In this document: in pieces, positions 1 through 6,676 of the stretch
Layout: every line of letters starts with the position of its first letter
Position numbering within the stretch: position 1 is the first letter of the stretch
DNA from: Bacteroidota bacterium
GTDB taxonomy: Bacteria; Bacteroidota; Bacteroidia; Cytophagales; Cyclobacteriaceae
Assembly (NCBI GenBank): GCA_023431285.1
Contig: JAEYXN010000293.1
Span: 1-17,875, forward strand
Length of the DNA stretch: 17,875 bases
Direction of reading: 5' to 3'
Program-made: the position numbers and the translations under genes
Notes under the pieces: generated by a model
What the model was told of the DNA's origin: nothing
Seen by the model: the letters and a program-made list of their open reading frames with translations, nothing else
Databases searched by the model: none

Positions 1-2
1 CC

Positions 3-1145
3 TCTCTTCTGGGTCTGATGGCATTTGGTGTCGCTGCCCAGCAAGTTGAAAATGACGATATGTACTTCAATTCGAAGGACCGCCAGAAGCTGAGGGAGGC
101 CAGAGCATCGCAGGTTGCATATTCTTCCAGCCGTGAGTCCAAGCGTGTCAGCGAAGTTGAAGCTGAAACATACAATCCTACAGACAGCTACTCGGCAAGA
201 AATACAAATCCTGAGTATTCGGCGAGGTCAAATGCAGAAATGATGCAGGAGGACAATCAGGATTATTTTGTGCAGAATTATCGCTATGAGAATTATAACA
301 GGTTGAATAATTGGAACAACAATTTCAACGATTACTATTCAAACTCCTGGTATAACTCCAGCTACTATGGAGCTGGAATCTACGACTGGAACTCGCCGTA
401 CTATGGCGGGTACTATTCGTCATTTAACAATCCCTGGTATAATCCATACTTCCGCTCAGGTTTCTCAAGCTCTTTCAGTTTTTACTGGGGCAACAACTGG
501 AACTATGGCTGGGGTAATGGATATAATTATGGATACCCGCACGGATTCGGATGGGGCGACCCGTACTATTCTTCGTTCTACTCACCATGGTCCTCTTACT
601 ACGGTGGCTGGGGTTACGGAGGAGGCTGGGGACGCTATCCGAGTGTGATCGTTGTGGAAGACGGAAGATCAAGAGAGAACTATAGCAAAAGGAATTCACG
701 CAGTAGTTATATCAGCCGCACACAGAATGCTATGAACAGCCGGGTGAGCCCGTCATCTTCTTCCGGATATACAAACACCGGCAGAAGCAGATCTGATGCC
801 AACGGTCGGGTGGGGACACGAACCGAGTCGAGACCAGAGTATTACAATCGCTCTTGGAGAACGCAGACCGCACCAGCGACTACGACGACAGGAACAGAAT
901 CCAACAATTCAACCGGACGGACTAAATCCTCTTCGTGGTCAGATAGCAACACGAATAATAGTAACCGGAGCTGGTCAAACTCCAACTCAAACTCGAATAA
1001 TAATTCCAGTTTCAATAGAAGCAATTCCAACTCGAACAGCTCTTACAGTCCTTCGAGAAGTTCCGGCAGCGACGGAGGTTCCAGAAGCAGCGGAGGATCG
1101 GGTAACTCGGGTGGATCTGGTTCGCGCTCCAGCCGCGGTAGATAA
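3..1145 (+). CDS. Exported Tyr/Asn/Trp/Gly-rich low-complexity protein, 5' end missing
   Basis: The reading frame is open to the left edge, so the true start lies outside the window. The first visible residues (SLLGLMAFGVAAQQ) look like the hydrophobic core and Ala-x-Ala-Gln end of a signal peptide, so the ATG at 18 is too far in to be the start. After a charged stretch comes a middle part (residues ~90-215 from that ATG) dominated by Tyr, Asn, Trp, Gly and Ser, then a tail made almost only of Ser, Asn, Gly, Arg and Thr, ending in RSSRGR. No enzymatic motif is visible. It lies 33 bases before an outer-membrane barrel gene on the same strand, so the two are probably co-transcribed. I do not recognise a family. 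A surface or periplasmic structural role is only a guess from composition. Confidence 0.75.
   Translation, partial: SLLGLMAFGVAAQQVENDDMYFNSKDRQKLREARASQVAYSSSRESKRVSEVEAETYNPTDSYSARNTNPEYSARSNAEMMQEDNQDYFVQNYRYENYNRLNNWNNNFNDYYSNSWYNSSYYGAGIYDWNSPYYGGYYSSFNNPWYNPYFRSGFSSSFSFYWGNNWNYGWGNGYNYGYPHGFGWGDPYYSSFYSPWSSYYGGWGYGGGWGRYPSVIVVEDGRSRENYSKRNSRSSYISRTQNAMNSRVSPSSSSGYTNTGRSRSDANGRVGTRTESRPEYYNRSWRTQTAPATTTTGTESNNSTGRTKSSSWSDSNTNNSNRSWSNSNSNSNNNSSFNRSNSNSNSSYSPSRSSGSDGGSRSSGGSGNSGGSGSRSSRGR
967..1046 (+). repeat. Degenerate AAYTC-type repeat coding for Ser/Asn runs
   Basis: Short units resembling AACTCC, AACTCA and AACTCG recur here and encode alternating Ser and Asn within the tail of the exported protein. 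The units are imperfect and in frame, as in low-complexity coding DNA, so this is not an array of independent elements. Confidence 0.5.
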
Positions 1146-1178
1146 ACAAGTTTATAACATTGTAAAAACCATTGGAAG

Positions 1179-2693
1179 ATGAAAAAGCTCATCTTTATAG
1201 TTCTTCTATTGCCTGTTAATCTTGTCCTCGGGCAGGATTTTCTTAGCAACGCCTTGCTGTTCTCAAGGGTGAAACCCACTGTAAGCGCACGAGTTCAGGG
1301 AATGGGTGGACCAATGTCTGCTCTGGGTGGTGACTATTCATCGGCATTAGTAAACCCCGCAGGTCTGGGTCTGTACAACAGGAATGAAGTGACGATTACG
1401 CCCGCACTGAACTTCATTTCTTCTTCGGGTGTGTATTATGGAGTGAGTTCGCCAATAGAGTCACGTTCAACATTTGGTGTTCCAGGTTTCAGTCTTGTGT
1501 TGAATACCCCAACAAACAATGAGCGTGGTTTCCTGGGTGGATCTTTCGGAATCAGTTACACCCGTACCAACGATCTTCATCAGGATTTCCGCTATCAGGG
1601 AGTGAACGATCAGAATTCAATCATTGACTTTTTTATTGAAGACGCCGGAACAATAGATCCGGAAGAATTGCTTTACATCGATCGCCCGGGAGCGTACTTC
1701 TATAGTCTCACAGCGCTGGCGTATAATAATTATCTCACCGAAGAAATGTATAATCAAAATGGAAATGTCATTGGATATGGAACCGTGCTCGACTTTTCCC
1801 GGGTTCGACAAACAGAAATAAGTGAAAGAAAAGGCTCGCAGGCGCAGTGGAATCTTTCATACGGTGCAAATTTTTCTGACAGGTTCTTCGCGGGTATCAA
1901 CATTGGTATTGCGAGTCTTCGCTATAAACTAAGCCAGGTATTTCGCGAAGACCAGTTTGACTACAACGACGGAGCGCCGGAAGCTCTTTCCAATTTTAAT
2001 ATCACCGAGCGTTATAATATCAGAGGTTCAGGAGTGAACCTCGCCCTTGGAGTGATCGCAAGGCCAGTAGATTTTCTGCAGGTAGGTGTGTCCTATACCT
2101 CGCCAACATTCTATGGTATTACAGATAAGTACCACGCGCGGATCGACAGCCGATGGAATAACTTCGAATATTTTGAAGACGAGGTTCTGGGCGATGTGTA
2201 TCAGGAGTTTCCTGAAGAGCAGGTGTACGAGTACAATATCACTACGCCTATGAGATTGAACGCCGGGTTGGCCCTGATTCAGAAATTCGGATTATTGACC
2301 GGAAACATTGAATACGTAAACTACGGAAAAGCAAAATACAGCTCTGAGATCGCAGGTGAGTTTGCTGCTGATAATGATGACATCAGGGCCTCTTACAATT
2401 CGGTGATCAATTGGAATATCGGTGCAGAGTTTCGTCATGAGTTTCTTCGGTTCAGAGCGGGTTATGGACAGATGGCAGAGCCGGTGACTCGTTCTGCAAA
2501 CCGTGAAATACAAACATACGCTGCGGGTATTGGGGCACGACTTCAGAGATTTTTTGTCGACCTCGGTGTGAACTATTCAACGACTAACTCAGAACGGGTG
2601 CCGTACTTCACTTTTGTCGGGGATGCTGATCCATTGGCAACGCAAGAGTTCAAACGGACCAGCTATCTGCTGACATTCGGGTTCACATTCTAG
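1179..2693 (+). CDS. FadL/OmpP1-family outer membrane transport protein
   Basis: The 504-residue protein has a clear signal peptide (MKKLIFIVLLLPVNLVLGQ, cleavage about residue 18/19). Next comes an N-terminal segment with the pattern RVQGMGGPMSALGGDYSSAL..NPAGLG, typical of the OmpP1/FadL/Toluene_X barrel family, whose members carry hydrophobic compounds across the outer membrane. The rest alternates in short amphipathic beta strands and ends in Phe (LTFGFTF), the usual C-terminal barrel signature. Bacteroidota copies are often labelled hemin receptor, but the substrate is unknown. It follows the Tyr/Asn-rich exported protein by 33 bases, so the pair is probably one transcription unit. Its 3' end overlaps the opposite-strand shikimate kinase gene by 11 bases. 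Confidence 0.85.
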   Translation: MKKLIFIVLLLPVNLVLGQDFLSNALLFSRVKPTVSARVQGMGGPMSALGGDYSSALVNPAGLGLYNRNEVTITPALNFISSSGVYYGVSSPIESRSTFGVPGFSLVLNTPTNNERGFLGGSFGISYTRTNDLHQDFRYQGVNDQNSIIDFFIEDAGTIDPEELLYIDRPGAYFYSLTALAYNNYLTEEMYNQNGNVIGYGTVLDFSRVRQTEISERKGSQAQWNLSYGANFSDRFFAGINIGIASLRYKLSQVFREDQFDYNDGAPEALSNFNITERYNIRGSGVNLALGVIARPVDFLQVGVSYTSPTFYGITDKYHARIDSRWNNFEYFEDEVLGDVYQEFPEEQVYEYNITTPMRLNAGLALIQKFGLLTGNIEYVNYGKAKYSSEIAGEFAADNDDIRASYNSVINWNIGAEFRHEFLRFRAGYGQMAEPVTRSANREIQTYAAGIGARLQRFFVDLGVNYSTTNSERVPYFTFVGDADPLATQEFKRTSYLLTFGFTF

Positions 2694-3183
2694 TACGGAT
2701 GCGTTCGAGAACCAGGTCGACAGACGGGTTGCTCACAATAATCTTTGCCTTCTGATATATCGCCTCTCTTTTTTGAAGCAGTGACTCCAGGCGGTGGCGA
2801 AGTTCAATGTTGTTTTCGGAAACAAGAAGGGGCCGGTGTTTTCTTCTGGCGGTTCTTTCTACAAGTTCTGTGATGGAGACTTGAAGGTAGACGGTGAGTC
2901 CTGAGGCGTTCATGTGGTTGATTCCATCATGAAAACAGGGGGCCCCACCACCTGTTGCGAGCACGAAGCTGCTTTCTGAGGCAGTCCGGCCAAGCAGATT
3001 CTGTGATTCAACTAATCTGAAATAATCCTCGCCTTTGGTGGAGAAAATCTCAGGGATAGGCATTCCCTCCTCTTCTTCGATTTGCTGGTCCAGGTCAACA
3101 AACGGCACGTCAAGCTTTTCGGCAAGCTGTTTCCCGAGCGTGCTTTTTCCGGATCCCGGCATGCCGATGAGATAGATTTTCAT
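2683..3183 (-). CDS. aroK: Shikimate kinase
   Basis: This 166-residue protein is the usual length for AroK, which phosphorylates shikimate at the 3-hydroxyl with ATP on the way to chorismate. Visible landmarks are the Walker A loop GMPGSGKST (residues 7-15), the Asp pair DLD (30-32) for Mg and shikimate, Arg56 in FRxxE, the GGG shikimate loop (78-80), Arg117 in the lid (RRKHRPLL), and the C-terminal Arg/Tyr helix (KREAIYQ). All expected catalytic positions are present. It is the last gene of a three-gene minus-strand unit, starting 4 bases after the DoxX gene stops. Its final codons overlap the end of the convergent barrel gene. Confidence 0.95.
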   Translation of the reverse strand: MKIYLIGMPGSGKSTLGKQLAEKLDVPFVDLDQQIEEEEGMPIPEIFSTKGEDYFRLVESQNLLGRTASESSFVLATGGGAPCFHDGINHMNASGLTVYLQVSITELVERTARRKHRPLLVSENNIELRHRLESLLQKREAIYQKAKIIVSNPSVDLVLERIRTRM

Positions 3184-3187
3184 ATTT

Positions 3188-4294
3188 CTATTCCAGGGCG
3201 TCCATTACACCGACAGCAGTAGGCGTATCGTTGTGGTGCCACATTCCTTTGACAGTTCCGTTTTGCCAGATCGCAATACCAGGATTTGACCGGATGATCG
3301 TTTTCAGAACTGTAGCGTCTACGAAGTAATATGGAACCGGGAGCTGATTCTCGTGGCGGAAAGCTTCAAATTCAGCACTGCTGGATGCCGTCAGCGCCAT
3401 GATATCAATCTTTCCGTCGAGCTCTTTCACCAGGCTTCGGACCTTTTCGATATTACTTGTCGACGCTTTGTTCACGTCGTAAATGATTAGAAGCAACTTG
3501 GTACCCTCGAAGGTGGCCTGCGTCATATCCTCTCCTTCGGGTGAAGACACTGCGTAGTCAGTGATCTTTGCTTTTGTTTTATCCTCATTAAGCTGGACGA
3601 TACTCTTGTATTTATACAGTGTGGTGTCGGTCAGATATTTTGCAGAACGCTCCTCCTTGCCGTTATCCTTTCTTTCAAACACGTATTCGAAGACAGGCTG
3701 CTCTGCGGGCCGCATCTGTTCAGGAATGTTGTTTCCGATTTTGTATGCACGGAAATCAATAAAGGGCATGTGGCGAATCGCATAGATTCCAATGGCGGTA
3801 CAGAGGATTGTGAGCACTCCGATTACAATGTTTCCTTCGCGCGTGTAGAGTACGGGTTGATATTTCTTCCGGTACCAGAACAAATGAAGAACGAAGACCA
3901 TCAGAATGAGGTCTTTTATGAAAGACTCCTTTGGAGTAAGTTTGATGGCGTCGCCGAAACACCCGCAGTCGGTAACAGCGTTTGTAAAATGTGAGTATCC
4001 TGTAAGGAAAGTGAAGAACACAAGCAGGATGAGTAACAGCGTCGCAGTGATGTTCATCCTGTAATAGATGAGCACCGCTACCCCCAGTACAATTTCGAGT
4101 ACGATCATGATCAGCCCGATCTCCAGCGCGAGAGGCTTAAAGATCAGGAAGAGTGAATGAAAGTCTGCGGCGAACACTTCGAAGTATTCTTCCATTTTGA
4201 TCTCCGTTCCGATGGGATCATTGAGTTTGATCAGGCCTGAGAAGATGAACAACAGACCGACAAAGAACCTGGAAAACTGATCGATAATCTTCAT
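3188..4294 (-). CDS. DoxX-family membrane protein with thioredoxin-like C-terminal part (BT_3928-like)
   Basis: The 368-residue protein starts with a DoxX/MauE-like membrane part: hydrophobic segments near residues 9-24, 53-77, 82-101, 128-142 and 154-170, with DCGCFGDAIKLTP after the third. The soluble C-terminal part (~205-368) has the strand-helix rhythm of a thioredoxin fold, including LLLIIYDV near its start and a NPGI turn where thioredoxins carry the cis-proline loop, but I see no CxxC in that part. It resembles what is called the BT_3928 family in Bacteroidota, typically found next to a DUF1599 gene as here (10-base gap). The function is not established. A role in redox or electron transfer at the inner membrane is inferred from the domain types only. 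Confidence 0.8.
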   Translation of the reverse strand: MKIIDQFSRFFVGLLFIFSGLIKLNDPIGTEIKMEEYFEVFAADFHSLFLIFKPLALEIGLIMIVLEIVLGVAVLIYYRMNITATLLLILLVFFTFLTGYSHFTNAVTDCGCFGDAIKLTPKESFIKDLILMVFVLHLFWYRKKYQPVLYTREGNIVIGVLTILCTAIGIYAIRHMPFIDFRAYKIGNNIPEQMRPAEQPVFEYVFERKDNGKEERSAKYLTDTTLYKYKSIVQLNEDKTKAKITDYAVSSPEGEDMTQATFEGTKLLLIIYDVNKASTSNIEKVRSLVKELDGKIDIMALTASSSAEFEAFRHENQLPVPYYFVDATVLKTIIRSNPGIAIWQNGTVKGMWHHNDTPTAVGVMDALE

Positions 4295-4304
4295 AGTAAT
4301 ATTC

Positions 4305-4844
4305 TTAATCCTTCAGGAGGATCATGGCAAACACGGAGTAATTGATCATGTCCTGATAATTCGCTTTGACTCCTTCACTTACCAATGTCCGTCCGTTATT
4401 GTCTTCAATTTGTTTGACGCGAAGCAATTTCATAAGGATGATGTCGGTGATTGATGTCACGCGCATTTCACGCCACGCCTCGCCGTAGTCGTGATTTTTG
4501 TTTTGAAGGAGGCTGAGCGTTTCACTAACCGCTTCATCATATAGTGGTTTGAGCTCTTCAAAGGAGAGTTCGAGTTTGGTGTTTCCTGCAAGGCGGATCT
4601 GAATCAGGGCGATGATACAGTAGTTGATGATACCGATGAATTCGTCCCTGATAGGGTCGTCCACTTTCTGTGTGCCTTTCTCCTGAATGCTTCTGATTCG
4701 TTGTGCCTTGATGAAAATCTGATCAGTGATCGAGGGCAGTCGCAGGATGCGCCATGCGGTTCCGTAATCACGCGTTTTCTTTTCGAAGAGTGAACTGCAG
4801 ATGTTGATCACTTCCTGGTATTCCTGCGTCGTTTTTTCGATCAA
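4305..4844 (-). CDS. DUF1599-domain protein, internally duplicated
   Basis: The 179-residue helical protein contains two copies of one domain. Copy one has KKTRDYGTAWR (residues 22-33), SITD (38-41) and INY (73-75). Copy two has KNHDYGEAWR (116-125), SITD (131-134) and INY (167-169). The shared pattern K-x(2)-DYGxAWR...SITDxI...K is that of the DUF1599 family, which I recall as a nucleotide-modification-associated domain and possibly related to all-alpha NTP pyrophosphatases; the biochemical activity is unproven. The start chosen is TTG, preceded in frame by a stop with no ATG or GTG between; the GTG at codon 11 is an alternative. It heads the operon with the DoxX-type protein and aroK and is divergent from folP. 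Confidence 0.8.
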   Translation of the reverse strand: MIEKTTQEYQEVINICSSLFEKKTRDYGTAWRILRLPSITDQIFIKAQRIRSIQEKGTQKVDDPIRDEFIGIINYCIIALIQIRLAGNTKLELSFEELKPLYDEAVSETLSLLQNKNHDYGEAWREMRVTSITDIILMKLLRVKQIEDNNGRTLVSEGVKANYQDMINYSVFAMILLKD

Positions 4845-4864
4845 GACCGTGCTGTTTAAGACGT

Positions 4865-4872
4865 CAAAACTT
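4865..4872 (-). promoter_or_regulatory. Candidate -7 box for the DUF1599-DoxX-aroK operon
   Basis: On the minus strand this reads AAGTTTTG, one mismatch from the Bacteroidota TAnnTTTG element, and ends 20 bases before the TTG start. No clear -33 TTG is seen, so this is a weak call. Confidence 0.3.
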
Positions 4873-4875
4873 TGT

Positions 4876-4883
4876 TACTTTCG
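4876..4883 (+). promoter_or_regulatory. Candidate -7 box for folP
   Basis: TACTTTCG, one mismatch from TAnnTTTG, lies 22 bases upstream of the folP ATG at 4906 in the 61-base divergent gap. It lies back to back with the minus-strand candidate, so the two promoters would overlap. Confidence 0.45.
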
Positions 4884-4905
4884 GTTTCGAACCCGGAAAT
4901 CCAGT

Positions 4906-5772
4906 ATGAAACCTGCCGCCGAAAGTAAGGTATTTTCAAGAAACTATTCACTTAATATTGGTGGAAGGTTGATCGATCTGACGACACCCCGGATAATGGG
5001 AATCCTTAACGTCACGACTGATAGCTTCTATACCGCAAGCCGTGCTTTTGATGAGGTGGAAATCCTCACTAAGGCCGGGAAAATGCTTGAAGACGGAGCC
5101 ACCTTTTTGGATGTGGGCGGCGCATCCACCCGGCCTGGTGCTCCCGAGGTCGCTGAGGAAGAAGAATTGAAGCGCGTAAGGATTGCGATAGCCGCCATTA
5201 AGAGAGAATTTCCTTCTTCTATCATATCCTGTGATACGTTTCGGAGTGAAGTCGCACGGCAGGCTGTTTATGCCGGCGCAGACCTTATGAACGATGTGTC
5301 GGGAGGAGAGCGTGATGCGGCGATGTTTAAGGTTATATCAGAATTGCGGGTCCCCTACATTCTGATGCATTCAAGAGGAACGCCTGAAACGATGGGAAGC
5401 CTGACGCAATACGACAACCTTATGATGGAGCTGATCTCCTGGCTGCAGGAAAGAGTCCTGCGCTTGCGTGACGCCGGAGTGAAAGACGTTATCGTTGATC
5501 CGGGTTTCGGATTTGCAAAGTCACAGAAGCAGGGATTTGAATTACTTCGAAAGCTCGAGCTCCTTCACGTTCTGGAGTGTCCTCTTCTGGTCGGAATCTC
5601 GCGAAAGTCAATGATCTGGAAAACATTGAAAGTCACACCCGACGAAGCATTGAACGGAACTACCGTGTTGCATACTCTGGCATTGATGAAGGGTGCATCT
5701 ATTCTGCGCGTACATGATGTGAAGGAAGCGGTTGAAGCGGTTACCCTCATTGCCAAATGTGAAAAGTTATGA
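4906..5772 (+). CDS. folP: Dihydropteroate synthase
   Basis: From the ATG at 4906 the protein is 288 residues, the normal size for FolP, which joins p-aminobenzoate to the pterin diphosphate in folate synthesis and is the sulfonamide target. Visible family motifs: loop 1 GILNVTTDSF (32-41), the loop 2 motif GGASTRPG (71-78), CDTF (109-112), NDVSGG (129-134), MHSRGTP (154-160), DPGFGFAKS (198-206), SRKS (232-235) and RVHD (268-271). Thr38 replaces the Pro usual in NVTPDSF. An in-frame ATG at 4801 would add 35 residues but overlaps the opposite DUF1599 gene and lies upstream of the promoter-like box, so 4906 is preferred. It is followed 46 bases later by cdaA, a common neighbour in this phylum. 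Confidence 0.93.
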   Translation: MKPAAESKVFSRNYSLNIGGRLIDLTTPRIMGILNVTTDSFYTASRAFDEVEILTKAGKMLEDGATFLDVGGASTRPGAPEVAEEEELKRVRIAIAAIKREFPSSIISCDTFRSEVARQAVYAGADLMNDVSGGERDAAMFKVISELRVPYILMHSRGTPETMGSLTQYDNLMMELISWLQERVLRLRDAGVKDVIVDPGFGFAKSQKQGFELLRKLELLHVLECPLLVGISRKSMIWKTLKVTPDEALNGTTVLHTLALMKGASILRVHDVKEAVEAVTLIAKCEKL

Positions 5773-5804
5773 GCTGATCAGGGTCGCGGCACGAGTCAAT
5801 AATG

Positions 5805-5812
5805 TACCTTTG
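5805..5812 (+). promoter_or_regulatory. -7 promoter box for cdaA
   Basis: TACCTTTG is a perfect match to the Bacteroidota TAnnTTTG element. It ends only 6 bases before the cdaA ATG at 5819, so the mRNA would have almost no leader. No TTG is seen at the expected -33 position. Confidence 0.6.
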
Positions 5813-5818
5813 TGAATA

Positions 5819-6676
5819 ATGGTCTTGCTTTTTAAACTTGGGTTTCTCGAAGTCAGCCTGGTGGATATCATCGATATCGCACTTGTAAGTATTTTGTTGT
5901 ACCAGGTTTATAAGCTCATCAAGGGAAGTATTGCCATGAATATCTTTCTGGGGATACTGGCACTATACCTGGTTTATCTCATCGTGCGGGCGGCTCAGAT
6001 GGAACTTCTCGCTACTATACTCGGTCAATTCATGGGAGTGGGTGTGCTCGCCATGATCGTACTGTTCCAGCCTGAGATCCGGAAGTTTCTGCTTGTGATC
6101 GGAAGGGGTACAGAGTTCAGGGAAAATCTGTTCCGGACTATTGGCAACTGGAAAAACCAGTATCAGGAAGATTTCGATGTAACGCAGGTGCTTGAAGCTT
6201 CCAAGGCGCTGAAGGCTGCGAAGACCGGTGCCCTGATTGTTTTTTCACGCGACAGCGAACTTAAGTTCTATGCTGAAACCGGTGACGCGCTGGATGCTCA
6301 GGTAACGAAGAGGCTACTGCTCGCAATTTTTAATAAGTATTCGCCATTGCACGACGGTGCCGTAATCATACACAAAGGACGCGTGAAGGCTGCCAGATGC
6401 GTGCTGCCGGTGAGCGAGAACGATAACCTTCCCCCTAATTTTGGATTGCGTCACAGGGCATCTGTCGGTATGTCTGAAAATACCGATACTCTTGTTATGG
6501 CGATCTCTGAAGAAACAGGACGATTGGTTTTAGCCAGGAATGGTAAATACCTCCGGGGATTGAAATTGAAACATGTCGAAATAAAGATTCTCGAGTATCT
6601 CCATAACAATGAACCTGCTAACTGGGAAGACCTGCCGGAAGAAGAGACCGAGTCGTCGGTTTCGGCAAAATTCTGA
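5819..6676 (+). CDS. cdaA: Diadenylate cyclase, membrane-bound CdaA type
   Basis: The 285-residue protein condenses two ATP into cyclic di-AMP, a second messenger for turgor, potassium and envelope homeostasis. Three N-terminal membrane helices (about residues 14-32, 38-57 and 62-83) are followed by the DAC domain with its two signature motifs: DGA at 179-181 in SPLHDGAVI, and RHR at 211-213 in GLRHRASVG. The length and the start MVLLFKLGFLEV agree with CdaA from other Bacteroidota. There is no adjacent cdaR or glmM as in Firmicutes; folP precedes it instead. The C-terminal ~22 codons overlap the start of the next gene, the WD40-caspase. Confidence 0.95.
   Translation: MVLLFKLGFLEVSLVDIIDIALVSILLYQVYKLIKGSIAMNIFLGILALYLVYLIVRAAQMELLATILGQFMGVGVLAMIVLFQPEIRKFLLVIGRGTEFRENLFRTIGNWKNQYQEDFDVTQVLEASKALKAAKTGALIVFSRDSELKFYAETGDALDAQVTKRLLLAIFNKYSPLHDGAVIIHKGRVKAARCVLPVSENDNLPPNFGLRHRASVGMSENTDTLVMAISEETGRLVLARNGKYLRGLKLKHVEIKILEYLHNNEPANWEDLPEEETESSVSAKF

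Noticed and set aside
18..20. ATG at 18 as start of the first gene
   Set aside because: The frame is open further left and the residues before and after it form the end of a signal peptide, so the true start is outside the window.
842..1182. Overlapping reading frames on both strands of the low-complexity 5' gene
   Set aside because: They are Leu-, Pro- or Arg-rich shadows caused by the biased composition of the real frame, with no recognisable domain.
4801..4905. N-terminal extension of FolP from an ATG at 4801
   Set aside because: It overlaps the opposite-strand DUF1599 gene, adds 35 residues unlike any FolP, and precedes the likely promoter box. The start at 4906 gives the family length.
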